Of a DNA stretch of 64,000 nt, positions 19,029 to 27,915 are shown one piece after another (position 1 is the first letter of the stretch; every line of letters starts with the position of its first letter). The DNA comes from Cryobacterium cryoconiti (GTDB taxonomy: Bacteria > Actinomycetota > Actinomycetes > Actinomycetales > Microbacteriaceae): the NCBI RefSeq assembly GCF_004403065.1, contig NZ_SOHA01000039.1, positions 1-64,000 of the forward strand, read 5' to 3'. Made by a program: the position numbers and the translations under genes. The notes under the pieces are model-generated. The model did not search any database and was not told where the DNA came from. It was given only the letters and a program-made list of their open reading frames with translations.

Positions 19029-20465
19029 CTACTCCTTGGCGGCGGCAGCCTTCTTCTTCGCCGCGGCGGCCTTGGCCTTGGCGGCCTTCGCTGCCTTGGC
19101 CTTGGCGGCCTTGGCCTCAGCCTCAGCGGCTTCAGCGTCGGCGTCTTCAGCGGTCTCGTCGCCGTCGGCGTCCTCGTCGGACTCCTCGTCGGCAACCGCG
19201 ACGAACTCGGACAGGTCAACGGCGTTGCCGTTGGAGTCAACGACCTCCGCCTTGCCCAGGGCGATGGCGAGGGCCTTGTTGCGGGCGACCTCGGCCACCA
19301 TCGACGGGATCTGACCGTTGCCGCTGAGGGCCTGAACGAACTCGCTCGGGTCCATACCGTACTGAGCAGCGCCCTGGATCAGGTACTGGGTGAGCTCGTC
19401 CTGGCTGACCTGGACCTTCTCGGCCTCGGCGATGGTGTCGAGCAGGATCTGCTGACGGAACGTCTTCTCGCTGGCCTCGGTGACCTCGGCACGGTGCTCG
19501 GCGTCTTCGAGGCGGTTCTCACCCTCGAGGTGACGGCGAACCTCATCCTCGATGATCGCAGCCGGGATCGGGACCTCGACCGAGGTCAGGAGCTGCTCGA
19601 CGAGCAGCTCCCGAGCCTGCGTGCCCTGGCCGAAGACCTTGGAGCGCTCGACCTGGCCCTTGAGGCTCTCGGTCAGCTCGGCGATGGTGTCGAACTCGCT
19701 GGCGATCTGCGCGAAGTCGTCGTCGGCGGTGGGAAGCTCGCGCTCCTTGACGGCGCCGACGGTGACGGTGATCTCGGCCGTCTCACCCTCGTGGTCCCCA
19801 CCCATGAGGTTGGAGTTGAAGGTGGTGGTCTCGCCGGCGCTGAGGGCGTCGAGCGCCTCGTCGATTCCGTCGATGAGGTCTCCGGAGCCGACCTCGTAGG
19901 AGATGCCGGTGGCGTTGTCGACCTCGACACCGCTGATGGCGGCGATCAGGTCGATCTGCACGAAGTCACCCGTGGTGGCCGGGCGGTCGACGGTGACGAG
20001 CGTGCCGAAGCGGCTGCGCAGGTTGTCGAGCTCCTCGGCGACCTCGGCGTCGGACACCTCGACGGCGTCGACGGTGAGCTTCAGGCCGGAGTAGGCCGGC
20101 AGGTCGATCTCGGGGCGCACGTCGACCTCGATGGCCAACTCAAGGTCTCCGGAGAAGTCCTTGTCGCTGGGCCAGGCGACGATGTCGGCCTCGGGGCGGC
20201 CCAGCGGGCGCAGCTTGTGCTCGGTCACGGCCGCGCGGTAGAAACCGTCGAGGCTCTCGTTGACCGCGTGCTCCAGCACGGCGGACTTGCCCACGCGCTG
20301 GTCGATGATGGCCGGCGGGACCTTGCCCTTGCGGAAGCCGGGAATGTTGATGTCCTCGGCGATGTGGCCGTAGGCGTGGGTGATGCTGGGCTTCAACTCC
20401 TCGGGGGCCACCGAGATGGTGACCTTCGCGCGAGTGGGGCTCAGCTTTTCTACCGTGGACTTCAC
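19029..20465 (-). CDS. tig: Trigger factor (ribosome-associated chaperone, PPIase)
   Basis: A 478-residue chaperone that docks at the ribosomal exit tunnel. The ribosome-binding tip sits in the N-terminal domain (about residues 40-50, [10 protein letters not shown]), followed by the FKBP-like PPIase domain (about 160-245, GDFVQIDL to EITVTVGAV) and the helical C-domain. The GTG at 20465 is supported by GGAG eight bases upstream; a longer reading frame would run into tRNA-Pro. The last 50 residues are an acidic patch ([17 protein letters not shown]) followed by a Lys/Ala-only tail ([20 protein letters not shown]). That tail is longer than in enterobacterial trigger factors and unlikely to be structured like the rest. 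Confidence 0.97.
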   Translation of the reverse strand: MKSTVEKLSPTRAKVTISVAPEELKPSITHAYGHIAEDINIPGFRKGKVPPAIIDQRVGKSAVLEHAVNESLDGFYRAAVTEHKLRPLGRPEADIVAWPSDKDFSGDLELAIEVDVRPEIDLPAYSGLKLTVDAVEVSDAEVAEELDNLRSRFGTLVTVDRPATTGDFVQIDLIAAISGVEVDNATGISYEVGSGDLIDGIDEALDALSAGETTTFNSNLMGGDHEGETAEITVTVGAVKERELPTADDDFAQIASEFDTIAELTESLKGQVERSKVFGQGTQARELLVEQLLTSVEVPIPAAIIEDEVRRHLEGENRLEDAEHRAEVTEASEKTFRQQILLDTIAEAEKVQVSQDELTQYLIQGAAQYGMDPSEFVQALSGNGQIPSMVAEVARNKALAIALGKAEVVDSNGNAVDLSEFVAVADEESDEDADGDETAEDADAEAAEAEAKAAKAKAAKAAKAKAAAAKKKAAAAKE

Positions 20466-20505
20466 GTGGCAATCTCCTGTGTTCGACCGATGTATGTGGG
20501 GGTGA

Positions 20506-20582
20506 TGGTCGGGGCGACAGGATTCGAACCTGCGACCTCTCGGCCCCAAACCGAGCGCTCTACCAAGCTGAGCTACGCCCCG
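20506..20582 (-). tRNA. tRNA-Pro (anticodon TGG)
   Basis: Cloverleaf on the minus strand: acceptor CGGGGCG/CGCCCCG, D-arm with AGCTCAGCTTGGTAGAGC, anticodon loop TTTGGGG between CTCGG and CCGAG, and T-arm GGTTCGAATCC. The discriminator A (20509) is followed by C, C, A, so the CCA tail is encoded. It is 40 bases upstream of tig. Confidence 0.96.
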
Positions 20583-20752
20583 GACAAAATCTCGACCCGG
20601 TGGTGGGCATCCGCTTGGCGCGCGAAGTTCACGCTTTCGACGGAATGACCTCGTTAAGCCTACTGCACAGGCTGGATGCCGCGGGCCGGGTGGTGCAGCG
20701 CGCGCCGCCCAACGTGTACTACGCTGAGTGAGTGCGCAGGAGACTGCGTTCG

Positions 20753-20826
20753 GGGGATGTAGCTCAATGGTAGAGCCTCAGTTTTCCAAACTGATGGCGC
20801 GGGTTCGATTCCCGTCATCCCCTCCA
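20753..20826 (+). tRNA. tRNA-Gly (anticodon TCC)
   Basis: Cloverleaf on the plus strand: acceptor GGGGATG/CATCCCC, D-arm AGCTCAATGGTAGAGC, anticodon stem TCAGT/ACTGA with loop TTTCCAA, and T-arm GGGTTCGATTCCC. The discriminator T is at 20823, followed by an encoded CCA. It is divergent from tRNA-Pro and converges on the lactate dehydrogenase gene. Confidence 0.96.
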
Positions 20827-20844
20827 CACCACCGCCTTTCACGC

Positions 20845-21816
20845 TCAGTCGAGGCCGAGTCCGTCCAGGGTCGCCCGCAGCGTGGCCGCCGAGTGCTCGA
20901 ACAGTTCCTGCTCCTTGTCGTTGAAGGGCACCTCGATCACGCGCGAGACGCCCTCGGCGTTGATCACGCTCGGCACGGAGAGTGCCACGTTGCTGATGCC
21001 GCGGTAGTCGGTGAGAACCGAGCTGACCGGCAGAACCGCGCCCTCGTCGCGCAGCACGGCCTCGACGATGCGGGCGCCGGAGAGCCCGATCGCGTAGTTC
21101 GTGGCGCCCTTACCGGCGATGACCTTGTAGGCCGCGGACTTCACGCTTTCGGTGATGGCCTCGAACTCCGCCTCGGAGAACGGCACCAGACCCTTGGGCG
21201 AGATGTCGTCCTGCACCCACTGGGCCAGGGAGATCGGGCCGATCCGGGCCTGCGACCAGAGCGGGAACTCCGAGTCGCCGTGTTCGCCGACGATCACAGC
21301 GTGCACGTTGGCGATCGCGACCCCCACCCGGTGCGCGAGCATCCAGCGCAGCCGGGACGAGTCGAGCACCGTGCCGGATCCGAAGACCCGTGCGGCCGGC
21401 AGCCCGCTGAACTGGCGGGCCGCGTAGGCCAGCACGTCGCAGGGGTTGGTGACGAGCATGTAGACGGCGTCGGGGGCCCGCTCAACCAGCTTGGGCATCA
21501 GCTCCCGCAGGATCCCGACGTTGACGCCCGCCATCTCGAGGCGGGACTGACCGGGGTGCTGCCGGGCGCCGGCCGTGATCACAACCATGTTCGCGCCGGC
21601 GATGGCGTCGAGGTCGCTGCCGCCGGCCACGCAGGAGGCGCCGGTGAACTGGGTGCCGTGGGCCAGGTCGAGAACCTCCGCCTCCACCTTGGGCCCGTTG
21701 ATGTCGTACAGCACCACTTCGCGTGCGGACTGCCGGATCAGCGCAGCGTAGGCCAGGGACGACCCGACAGCCCCGGCTCCGATGATGGCCAGCTTGGAAT
21801 TCTCGATCTCACTCAT
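20845..21816 (-). CDS. ldh: L-lactate dehydrogenase
   Basis: Converts pyruvate and NADH to L-lactate, or the reverse, in the cytoplasm. The product has 323 residues. It shows the NAD-binding GAGAVGSSLAYA (about 13-24), the catalytic GEHGDSE with His179, and NPCDVLAY. Substrate choice in this superfamily depends on the residue in the mobile loop; Gln86 in ARQHPGQSR indicates lactate rather than malate dehydrogenase, which would have Arg there. The ATG at 21816 follows GAGGAG. The downstream response-regulator/kinase pair lies upstream on the same strand, but I see no evidence that it controls this gene. Confidence 0.95.
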   Translation of the reverse strand: MSEIENSKLAIIGAGAVGSSLAYAALIRQSAREVVLYDINGPKVEAEVLDLAHGTQFTGASCVAGGSDLDAIAGANMVVITAGARQHPGQSRLEMAGVNVGILRELMPKLVERAPDAVYMLVTNPCDVLAYAARQFSGLPAARVFGSGTVLDSSRLRWMLAHRVGVAIANVHAVIVGEHGDSEFPLWSQARIGPISLAQWVQDDISPKGLVPFSEAEFEAITESVKSAAYKVIAGKGATNYAIGLSGARIVEAVLRDEGAVLPVSSVLTDYRGISNVALSVPSVINAEGVSRVIEVPFNDKEQELFEHSAATLRATLDGLGLD

Positions 21817-21873
21817 GAGTCGATTCTGCTCCTCACTGAGCCGGGTCCGGACATCCGGATGCTCAGCAAACGT

Positions 21874-22557
21874 TCAGTGTCGCAGGTAGGTGAGCACGGC
21901 CAGCACCCGGCGGTGGTCCGAACCCGAGTCGTCGAGCCCCAGCTTCAGGAAGATCGACGTGACGTTCTTCTCGACCGCGCCGACCCCGATCACGAGCAGG
22001 GCGGAGATGGCCGCGTTGGTGCGCCCCTCCGCCATCAGCCCGAGCACGTCACGCTCCCGCGGCGTGAGGGCCGCGAGCGGGTCGGTGCGCCGGGCCAACA
22101 GCTCACGCACGACCTGCGGGTCGAGCACGGTTCCACCGGCGCTGATCCGGTTGACGGCGTCGCGCAGTTCCTCGAGCGAAGCCACCCGGTCCTTGAGCAG
22201 GTAGCCCAGTCCCCCGTTGCCGGCGGCGAGCAGCTCGTGCGCATAGGTGCCCTCCACGTACTGGCTGAGCAGCAGGATGCCCACCGAGGGCAGTCTGCGG
22301 CGCAGTTCCAGCGCGGCCCGCACGCCCTCGTCCCGGAAGGTCGGCGGCATCCGCACGTCGAGCACGGCAATGTCGGGCCGCACGGCGTCGACCTCGGCGA
22401 GCAGGGCATCCGCATCGCCGTAGGAGGCGACGGTCTCGAACCCTGCCTCGTCGAACAGTCGGATCAGGCCCTCGCGGAGCAGCACCGAGTCTTCGGCCAG
22501 CACGATCCGCAGCGGCGGCGTGGTGGCCGGGGGCAGGGCTGGGGCGAGGGCGGTCAT
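21874..22557 (-). CDS. NarL/LuxR-family response regulator
   Basis: A 227-residue DNA-binding response regulator. The receiver domain (about 17-135) has the acidic pair in LAEDS, phospho-acceptor Asp67 (IAVLDVRMPP) and the switch Lys in GYLLKDRV. The C-terminal LuxR-type helix-turn-helix (LTPRERDVLGLMAEGRTNAA) occupies about 160-225. The recognition helix VGAVEKNVTSIFLKLGL departs from the usual S-x-R-T-V-E-x-H pattern. The ATG at 22557 is four bases after the kinase stop, so the two proteins form one operon and almost certainly one pathway. Confidence 0.93.
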   Translation of the reverse strand: MTALAPALPPATTPPLRIVLAEDSVLLREGLIRLFDEAGFETVASYGDADALLAEVDAVRPDIAVLDVRMPPTFRDEGVRAALELRRRLPSVGILLLSQYVEGTYAHELLAAGNGGLGYLLKDRVASLEELRDAVNRISAGGTVLDPQVVRELLARRTDPLAALTPRERDVLGLMAEGRTNAAISALLVIGVGAVEKNVTSIFLKLGLDDSGSDHRRVLAVLTYLRH

Positions 22558-22561
22558 CCGT

Positions 22562-23956
22562 TCAGGATACGGTGACGACGCGCGCCGGCCCGGCCGCGGG
22601 CAGCGGGATATGGGCCCCGATCGCGGTCGGTCCGCCATCGGGGCTCCGCACCGAGAGCACGCCGCGGAGGCCGCGGAGGCGCTCGTCGAGCCCCTGCAGG
22701 CCGTGGGCGTCGATCAGCCGCGCCCCGCCGATGCCGTCGTCGATCACCCAGAGGTCGAGCCAAGTGGCGCCGGCGGCGCCGGTGCTCTCGTCCCCCGGCA
22801 CGCCGCGCAGCGCCAGATGCAGACGGATGCTCGTGGCCCGGGAGTGCTTGGCGGCGTTCGTGAGCAGCTCCGCGGCCACGAAATATGCGCTGCGCTCGAT
22901 CTCGCTGGGCAGCCGCAGCGCGGGATCGACCTGCAGTTCGAGCCGCACCGGGATGGTGCTGCGCGCCGCGAGGGACTCGAGACCGGCGAGGAGGCCGCGG
23001 TCCTGCAGGATGGGCGGCACCAGCCCGCGGGACAGCGCCCGCAACTCCTCCAGGGTGTCGTGCGCCTGTTCCCGGGCCTCGGCGATCAGCGTGCGGGCGG
23101 CCTCCGGGTCGGTGCCGAGCTTGCGTTCGGCGCTGGCGAGGTCCATCTGCAGCCTCACCAGGCGCTGCTGCGGGCCGTCATGGATGTCCCGTTCCAGGCG
23201 CCGCAGGGACTGGTCCTCCGCCGAGACGGCCGCCCCGCGCGACGCGCTGAGGTCGGCGACCTCGCGCTGCAACGCCTCGGACCGCCAGGCACCCAGGATT
23301 CCGCGGGCCGTGAACTGGTGCAGCAGGGTGAAAGCGTGCGTGATGAACGGCAGGGTGAGCACGAAGATCAGGCCGAGTGCGAGCTGGAAGATGCTCTCGC
23401 CCAGCAGCGGGTCGATCTGCACCGTGTTGCCCGGCAGCATCCAGTCGAGGATCACGTCGTGCAGCCAGACGCCGTCGGTGCCGGTCAGGAAGCGCCCCCA
23501 GAACCAGTAGCTGATACCGCCGAGCCCCACCGACAACCAGATCACCGTGAGAGTCCAGCTGACCAGGCCGAGCACGACGTTCACGACCATGCCGTGCAGC
23601 AGGTAGAGCCAGTAGTGCCCGTTGACGAGCGGGCCGAGCAGGGCGCGGAGGGTGGAGGCAGGCTCCCCCGGGGCGTCCCACCGCGGCGGGGTGATGGCAG
23701 GCTGGCCGGCCCAGCGCAGACGCGCGAGTTCGACCAGGCCGAAGCCGCGGGCGAGGTACAGGGCCGCCACGACCACGACGATCCCGACGATGACGGCGAG
23801 CAGCCCCACGCCCGTGAAGAAGACGGTGCTCAGCACGGCGAGCGCGATCACGGCCACCGGGAGGGTCAGCAGCAGGAAGAGCGCTTCCCGGGGGGCTCGG
23901 CGCCAGAGCGCGCCGTAGCCGGTGCTGCGTCGGGGGGTTTCGGTCGGCTGGGTCAT
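22562..23956 (-). CDS. Sensor histidine kinase (HisKA_3 / LiaS-DesK class)
   Basis: A 464-residue membrane kinase. Two helices at about 28-75 and two more at about 115-175 form an N-terminal sensor with short loops, suggesting a signal sensed within the membrane. The dimerisation/phospho-acceptor motif ERDIHDGPQQRLVRLQ has the His at about 258. A compact HATPase_c domain (ELLTNAAKHS, DDGIGGA, HGLQGLDERL) ends the protein. The start ATG at 23956 has an excellent GGAGGACACC. Kinases of this class often monitor the cell envelope. The actual signal is unknown. Confidence 0.93.
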   Translation of the reverse strand: MTQPTETPRRSTGYGALWRRAPREALFLLLTLPVAVIALAVLSTVFFTGVGLLAVIVGIVVVVAALYLARGFGLVELARLRWAGQPAITPPRWDAPGEPASTLRALLGPLVNGHYWLYLLHGMVVNVVLGLVSWTLTVIWLSVGLGGISYWFWGRFLTGTDGVWLHDVILDWMLPGNTVQIDPLLGESIFQLALGLIFVLTLPFITHAFTLLHQFTARGILGAWRSEALQREVADLSASRGAAVSAEDQSLRRLERDIHDGPQQRLVRLQMDLASAERKLGTDPEAARTLIAEAREQAHDTLEELRALSRGLVPPILQDRGLLAGLESLAARSTIPVRLELQVDPALRLPSEIERSAYFVAAELLTNAAKHSRATSIRLHLALRGVPGDESTGAAGATWLDLWVIDDGIGGARLIDAHGLQGLDERLRGLRGVLSVRSPDGGPTAIGAHIPLPAAGPARVVTVS

Positions 23957-24070
23957 GGTGTCCTCCGGTAAGTCTGTCGGATTCAGCCTGATCGCTGGTC
24001 GAATCCGGCGACATCCCGCTGGCAACCGGATGACGGCGGGGGGTAACCCCCGGCTCTTGGGTGGAGGGGG

Positions 24071-24223
24071 GGTCTCGACAAGCTCGACCACCGGGGCTCG
24101 ACTGCCGGGGCTCGACTGCCGGGTCTCGACAAGCTCGACCACCGGGTCTCGACTGCCGGGGCTCGACTGCCGGGTCTCGACAAGCTCGACCTCCGGAGCT
24201 CGACCAACGGGGCTCGACTGCCG
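24071..24223. repeat. Three-copy 51-bp tandem repeat built from GCTCGAC/TCTCGAC modules
   Basis: Three head-to-tail 51-bp units start at 24071, 24122 and 24173. Each unit is one 23-bp block beginning GGTCTCGACAAGCTCGACC, then two 14-bp blocks of the form GGGCTCGACTGCCG. The third unit has the most substitutions (CTCCG and GAGCTCGACCAACG). The array lies between the amidohydrolase stop and the kinase start, and is non-coding on both strands as far as I can judge. The 23-bp block resembles interspersed TCGACAAGCTCGACC-type repeats known in Microbacteriaceae intergenic DNA (from memory). Confidence 0.9.
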
Positions 24224-24231
24224 GGCGGCGG

Positions 24232-25749
24232 TCAGAGGGCGGTGTGGGTGAAGCGGCCGGCGAGCAGGGTGGCGGCCACGGGCATCCGTCGCAGATCGGG
24301 CACGGAGGCGACGAACGGGTCGATCTCACAGACCGCGAGGTCGGCGACGTCACCCACCAGGACGCGGTGCCTGCCGCGGGCGGATGCGGCCAGCGCGGCC
24401 TGCCGCGAAACGGACTGTTCGGCGTGCCAGGGTTCGCGGCCGTCGCGGGTGCGTCCCACAGCGGCGGCGATGCCCACCCACGGGTCCAGCGGGGCGACCG
24501 GGGCGTCGGACCCGAGGGCGAGTGTGACCCCGGCGTCCAGCAGGCTCTTCAGCACGAAGGCCCGGTCGGTGCGTCCCGCCCAGTAGCGGTCGGCGACGTC
24601 CCGGTCGTCGAGGGCGTGCTCGGGCTGAACGCTCGCCACCACGCCCAGCCGGGCGAAGCGGGCGACGTCCCCCGGTGCGAGAAGCTGGGCGTGCTCGATG
24701 CTTCCGGGGCAGCCGAGCTGCTCGAACGCGTCGAGCGCGAGCGCGTTGGCGCGGTCGCCGATGGCGTGCACGGCGGGGCGGAGGCCCGCGGCGACGGCCC
24801 GGGCGAGGTGCGTGAGCAGTTCCTCCGGCGGCACGTTCAGCTGCCCGTGCGACCCGGGCTGCCCCTCCAGGCCGGGGTACTCGTCGACGCAGTACGCGGT
24901 GCGGGTGTTCAGCGACCCGTCGGTGATTACCTTGTAGGGTCCCACCGTGAGCAGCCCGCCGGTTTCGGCGATGCCGGCCCCACTCCGCAACCCGAGGGCG
25001 ATGGCACGCTCCAGATGCTGCGTGTAGACGCCGAACTCGACCCGCAACGCGTCGGTGCCGCCCTGGATGCGCCGCTGCCAGGTGGCGAGGTTCCAGTTCA
25101 TCTCCAGGTCGACGATTCCCACCACCCCGCGGGATGCCGCGACTCGGGCGGCGCTGTCGGCCCAGGCGTCCATCACAGTGTCGGGCACCTCGGCGAGCGC
25201 CCGCACCACGGCGAAGCAGTCCTCTTCCCGGAGCAGTCCGGTGGGGTGCTCCGGGTGACCGTGCCGGGCGAGCGCGGCCGAATTCAGCCAGCAGGCGTGC
25301 AGGTCGCCGCTGATCAGCACGACCGGAACGGTGCCCGCGGCGGCGTCCAGCAGGGCCCGGCTCGGGGCATCCGGCCAGAGACCGTCGCGGAACCCGAACC
25401 CGACCAGGGTCTCCCCCGAGCCCACACCGGGCGCCCACCCGGCGACGAGGGCCGCCACGGCCGCGGCGCTGCTCGCGCCGGTCAGATCCAGCCGCTGATT
25501 CGTCTGCGCCCACTGGCTGAAATGCACGTGGTTGTCCCAGAGGCCCGGGATCAGCCAGCGCTCCTCCAGGTCGACCGAACGGATGCCCGCCGCCGCCTGA
25601 CCGAGGTACCCCAGCCGGCGCACCCGGCCGTCGACGATGAGCGTGTCGACGATCTCGTCGCTGCCCGGCAGCCGGCCGTTCCGCAACACCAGCGGCGGTG
25701 CCGCCGCGGGCGTCGGGATGGGTGGCGCTGCGGGCCTGTCCTCGCTCAC
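24232..25749 (-). CDS. Amidohydrolase, YtcJ-like
   Basis: A 505-residue metal-dependent hydrolase of the amidohydrolase superfamily. The metal ligand motif is in LIPGLWDNHVHFSQW (about 67-81). Later come the His-containing VISGDLHACWLNS, AVHAIGDRANALALDAFEQ and GSDAPVAPLDPW, where the Asp is the catalytic base. The family includes N-substituted formamide deformylases and many enzymes without an assigned substrate. The start overlaps the PaiB-type gene by four bases, so it is the last gene of the nitroreductase-rpiB-nei operon. Confidence 0.9.
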   Translation of the reverse strand: MSEDRPAAPPIPTPAAAPPLVLRNGRLPGSDEIVDTLIVDGRVRRLGYLGQAAAGIRSVDLEERWLIPGLWDNHVHFSQWAQTNQRLDLTGASSAAAVAALVAGWAPGVGSGETLVGFGFRDGLWPDAPSRALLDAAAGTVPVVLISGDLHACWLNSAALARHGHPEHPTGLLREEDCFAVVRALAEVPDTVMDAWADSAARVAASRGVVGIVDLEMNWNLATWQRRIQGGTDALRVEFGVYTQHLERAIALGLRSGAGIAETGGLLTVGPYKVITDGSLNTRTAYCVDEYPGLEGQPGSHGQLNVPPEELLTHLARAVAAGLRPAVHAIGDRANALALDAFEQLGCPGSIEHAQLLAPGDVARFARLGVVASVQPEHALDDRDVADRYWAGRTDRAFVLKSLLDAGVTLALGSDAPVAPLDPWVGIAAAVGRTRDGREPWHAEQSVSRQAALAASARGRHRVLVGDVADLAVCEIDPFVASVPDLRRMPVAATLLAGRFTHTAL

Positions 25750-26384
25750 CGGTCCACCGCGTTCGCCCGGCGCATTGCGGCGGCGAGAGCCGGGCTCGCG
25801 TAGGGCCCGTCGCCGTCGAGTTCGCCCAGGATGCGCGCCACGGTCTCGGCCGGTTTGTTCTGGCTGAGCTTGCTCTTGGCGGTCAGGCGGCTCACCCTGA
25901 GGCGGAAGCCGACCGTGCCGGCCACGATGCGCGCGGCATAGGCGGCGTTGGCCGGGGTGCCGAACAGGCGGCGCGGCTCAGGCATCCGCTCTTCGAAATG
26001 GTCGACCAGTCGGTCCAGCACCCGCAGGTTCTCCTCGTCACTGAGCACCTCGGGCGTGCCGTACAGGTGCGCCGTGACGAAATTCCAGGTGGGCACGGCG
26101 GGCTTCTCGTCGTACCAGCCCGGCGAGATGTAGCCGTGGGGACCCTGGATGATCACCAGCACCTCATGTCGGCCGAGCTCGTGCAGCGCCTCGTCGGGAC
26201 GCCCCACGTGACTGACCAGCACCACCTCGTCGGCCTCCTCGGACTGCTCGTCGAGCAGCACGGGATAGTGCGAGGCCACCAGGCCCGCATCCGTGTGACT
26301 GATCAGGGTGGCCCACGGGTTCTCCCGGATGAGACGGCGGATCTCGGCCGGGTCATCGAGCGCGAAACTGGGGTTGTGTCTCAT
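25746..26384 (-). CDS. PaiB-family FMN-binding protein (putative negative regulator)
   Basis: A 212-residue split-barrel flavin-binding protein. The family signature is clear: ARP-like start RHNPSFALDDPAEIRRLIRE, then GYISPGWY, PTWNFVTAHLYGTP and near the end KSKLSQNKP. PaiB of Bacillus was named as a repressor of sporulation and protease genes, but the fold is that of FMN-dependent oxidoreductases, so a catalytic role is equally possible. GGGAAA precedes the start. It shares its last four bases with the amidohydrolase start. Confidence 0.9.
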   Translation of the reverse strand: MRHNPSFALDDPAEIRRLIRENPWATLISHTDAGLVASHYPVLLDEQSEEADEVVLVSHVGRPDEALHELGRHEVLVIIQGPHGYISPGWYDEKPAVPTWNFVTAHLYGTPEVLSDEENLRVLDRLVDHFEERMPEPRRLFGTPANAAYAARIVAGTVGFRLRVSRLTAKSKLSQNKPAETVARILGELDGDGPYASPALAAAMRRANAVDR

Positions 26385-26426
26385 CGGTTTCCCGTTCTGG
26401 TCGTGGGGCAGATCAGGTGGAGCAGG

Positions 26427-27410
26427 TCAGGCCTGGCACGTGGGGCACCAGTACAGCTTGCGGGCGGCCATCTCCTCGAGGGCGATGTGGGTGCCGCAGA
26501 CCCGGCAGGGCAGTCCCTCGCGCTTGTAGACCCAGTGCCGGTCGGCCCGTCTGCGCAGGGCGCGCCCATAGGCGGCGTCGCCGAGGCCGTCCATGGTCAG
26601 CATCTGCCCGGTCGTCACGCCGATCTTCAGCAGGTGCGCCCAGTCACGCCAGAGGGCCCGGGCCTGCTCGTCGCTGAGCGACTTGCCCGGCGCGTGAGGA
26701 TTCAGCCCCGCCCGGAACAAAAGCTCCGCCCGGTAGACGTTGCCGATGCCGCTGACCACCAACTGGTCCATCAGCAGGCGACCGATCGGGGTGGGCTTCT
26801 TCCGCACCACCGTGACGAAGCGGTCCTCGGCGGCGGGGCCGTCATCGAGCAGGGGGTCAGGGCCGAGGCGGTCCATCGCCACCTGCACCTCCTGAGGGTC
26901 GAGCACCACGCAGGCCGTGGGCCCGCGCAGGTCCGCCACGACGTCATCCGCCAGCAGGCGCACCCGTACCTGGCCGATGGGTTCGGGCGGGAAGCCGTCG
27001 GGTTCGATGCTGACCTTCTCGCCCTCCGCCATCCGAAGCCGGGTCAGGCGGGGGGCGCCGATGCTGTGCAGGGAGTCCTCGCCGGCCGAGTCGAGCATCT
27101 GATCATCCGCCACGCGCGCGATCGGACGCCGCCTGCGATTCCTGAGGGCGGCGTCCGTGCCGTTCGCGTGGATGTCCCCGGCGAAGTCCCAGGCCCCGTA
27201 GAGCCCCAGGTGCACGCGCAACCAGAGCCCGTGGTCGAACTCCAGGAACATCTGCTTTCCGACGGCACGGGCATCCGTCATGATGTGGCCGTCGAGCATC
27301 GCCGCACCGTCGACGAACCGGCCCTGCGGTGACGACAACCGAATTCGTTTGCCCACGAAGTTACGGGCGAACTGGCGAGCGATGCGATGGACGGAATGAC
27401 CCTCGGGCAC
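26427..27410 (-). CDS. nei: Fpg/Nei-family DNA glycosylase-AP lyase (endonuclease VIII type)
   Basis: A base-excision repair enzyme of 327 residues. The catalytic N-terminus MPEGHSVHR has Pro2 and Glu3; the GHS that follows is the Nei2-like form. The helix-two-turn-helix lies around DQLVVSGIGNVYRAELLFRAG, and the C-terminal zinc finger has CRVCG and CPTC. Between about residues 90 and 160 is an Arg-rich, family-variable stretch, RNRRRRPIARVADD. It begins two bases after rpiB. The rpiB-nei adjacency is conserved in actinobacteria, including M. tuberculosis Rv2465c-Rv2464c (memory). Confidence 0.94.
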   Translation of the reverse strand: MPEGHSVHRIARQFARNFVGKRIRLSSPQGRFVDGAAMLDGHIMTDARAVGKQMFLEFDHGLWLRVHLGLYGAWDFAGDIHANGTDAALRNRRRRPIARVADDQMLDSAGEDSLHSIGAPRLTRLRMAEGEKVSIEPDGFPPEPIGQVRVRLLADDVVADLRGPTACVVLDPQEVQVAMDRLGPDPLLDDGPAAEDRFVTVVRKKPTPIGRLLMDQLVVSGIGNVYRAELLFRAGLNPHAPGKSLSDEQARALWRDWAHLLKIGVTTGQMLTMDGLGDAAYGRALRRRADRHWVYKREGLPCRVCGTHIALEEMAARKLYWCPTCQA

Positions 27411-27412
27411 GG

Positions 27413-27901
27413 TTAGTCGGCGAGACGCGTGCCGTTGATGGTGCAGTGGGTTTCGTACTCCGCCAGCTGCAGGATGCGGCGGCAGTGTCGTTCGTCGCCG
27501 GGGAACGGTTCGGCGATGAAGGCGTCGATGAAGTCGATGGCGTCCTCGATGGGGTGCTGCCGGGCGCCGATCGAGATGACGTTCGCGTCGTTGTGCTCGC
27601 GGGCGAGCTTGGCGGTGCTGAGGCTCCAGACCAGCGCGGCGCGCACGCCCTTCACCTTGTTCGCCGCCATCTGCTCGCCATTGCCCGAGCCGCCGAACAC
27701 GACGCCGAGCGCGTCGACTCCCCGGGACAGATCGGCGACGACGGCCTCGGCCGCCCGGATGCAGAAAGCGGGGTAGTCGTCGAGGGCGTCGTAGACCTCC
27801 GGTCCGTGGTCCACAACATCGTGGCCGGCCAGGGTGAGGTGCGTGACCAGCTGGTGACTGAAATCGAGTCCGGCGTGGTCAGTGGCGATGTGGATGCGCA
27901 T
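27413..27901 (-). CDS. rpiB: Ribose-5-phosphate isomerase B
   Basis: Interconverts ribose 5-phosphate and ribulose 5-phosphate in the pentose phosphate pathway. The 162-residue product has the RpiB N-terminus MRIHIATDHAGLD and the active-site loop VVFGGSGNGEQMAANKV. As in the mycobacterial enzyme, a Glu within GSGNGEQ replaces the catalytic Cys of E. coli RpiB. A -10-like TAGAAT lies seven bases before the ATG, so besides read-through from the upstream gene it may have its own leaderless transcript. Confidence 0.95.
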   Translation of the reverse strand: MRIHIATDHAGLDFSHQLVTHLTLAGHDVVDHGPEVYDALDDYPAFCIRAAEAVVADLSRGVDALGVVFGGSGNGEQMAANKVKGVRAALVWSLSTAKLAREHNDANVISIGARQHPIEDAIDFIDAFIAEPFPGDERHCRRILQLAEYETHCTINGTRLAD

Positions 27902-27908
27902 GCATCCG

Positions 27909-27914
27909 ATTCTA
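27909..27914 (-). promoter_or_regulatory. -10 box TAGAAT before rpiB
   Basis: TAGAAT on the minus strand ends seven bases before the rpiB ATG, with no Shine-Dalgarno sequence in between. It suggests an internal leaderless promoter for rpiB, inside the 14-bp gap after the nitroreductase homologue. Confidence 0.45.
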
Positions 27915-27915
27915 T

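Noticed and set aside
20500-20830. tRNA-associated integration site
   Set aside because: I found no second copy of either tRNA 3' end and no integrase gene in the window; both tRNAs sit in conserved housekeeping context.
18984-22575. Two very long plus-strand frames opposite tig, ldh and the response regulator
   Set aside because: They run across two tRNA genes and a terminator and have shadow composition; the minus-strand genes show full family motifs.
24071-24223. CRISPR array or coding repeat
   Set aside because: Units are directly adjacent with no variable spacers and no cas genes, and 51 bp (17 codons) frames give only low-complexity Arg/Ser/Gly peptides without start or ribosome binding site.
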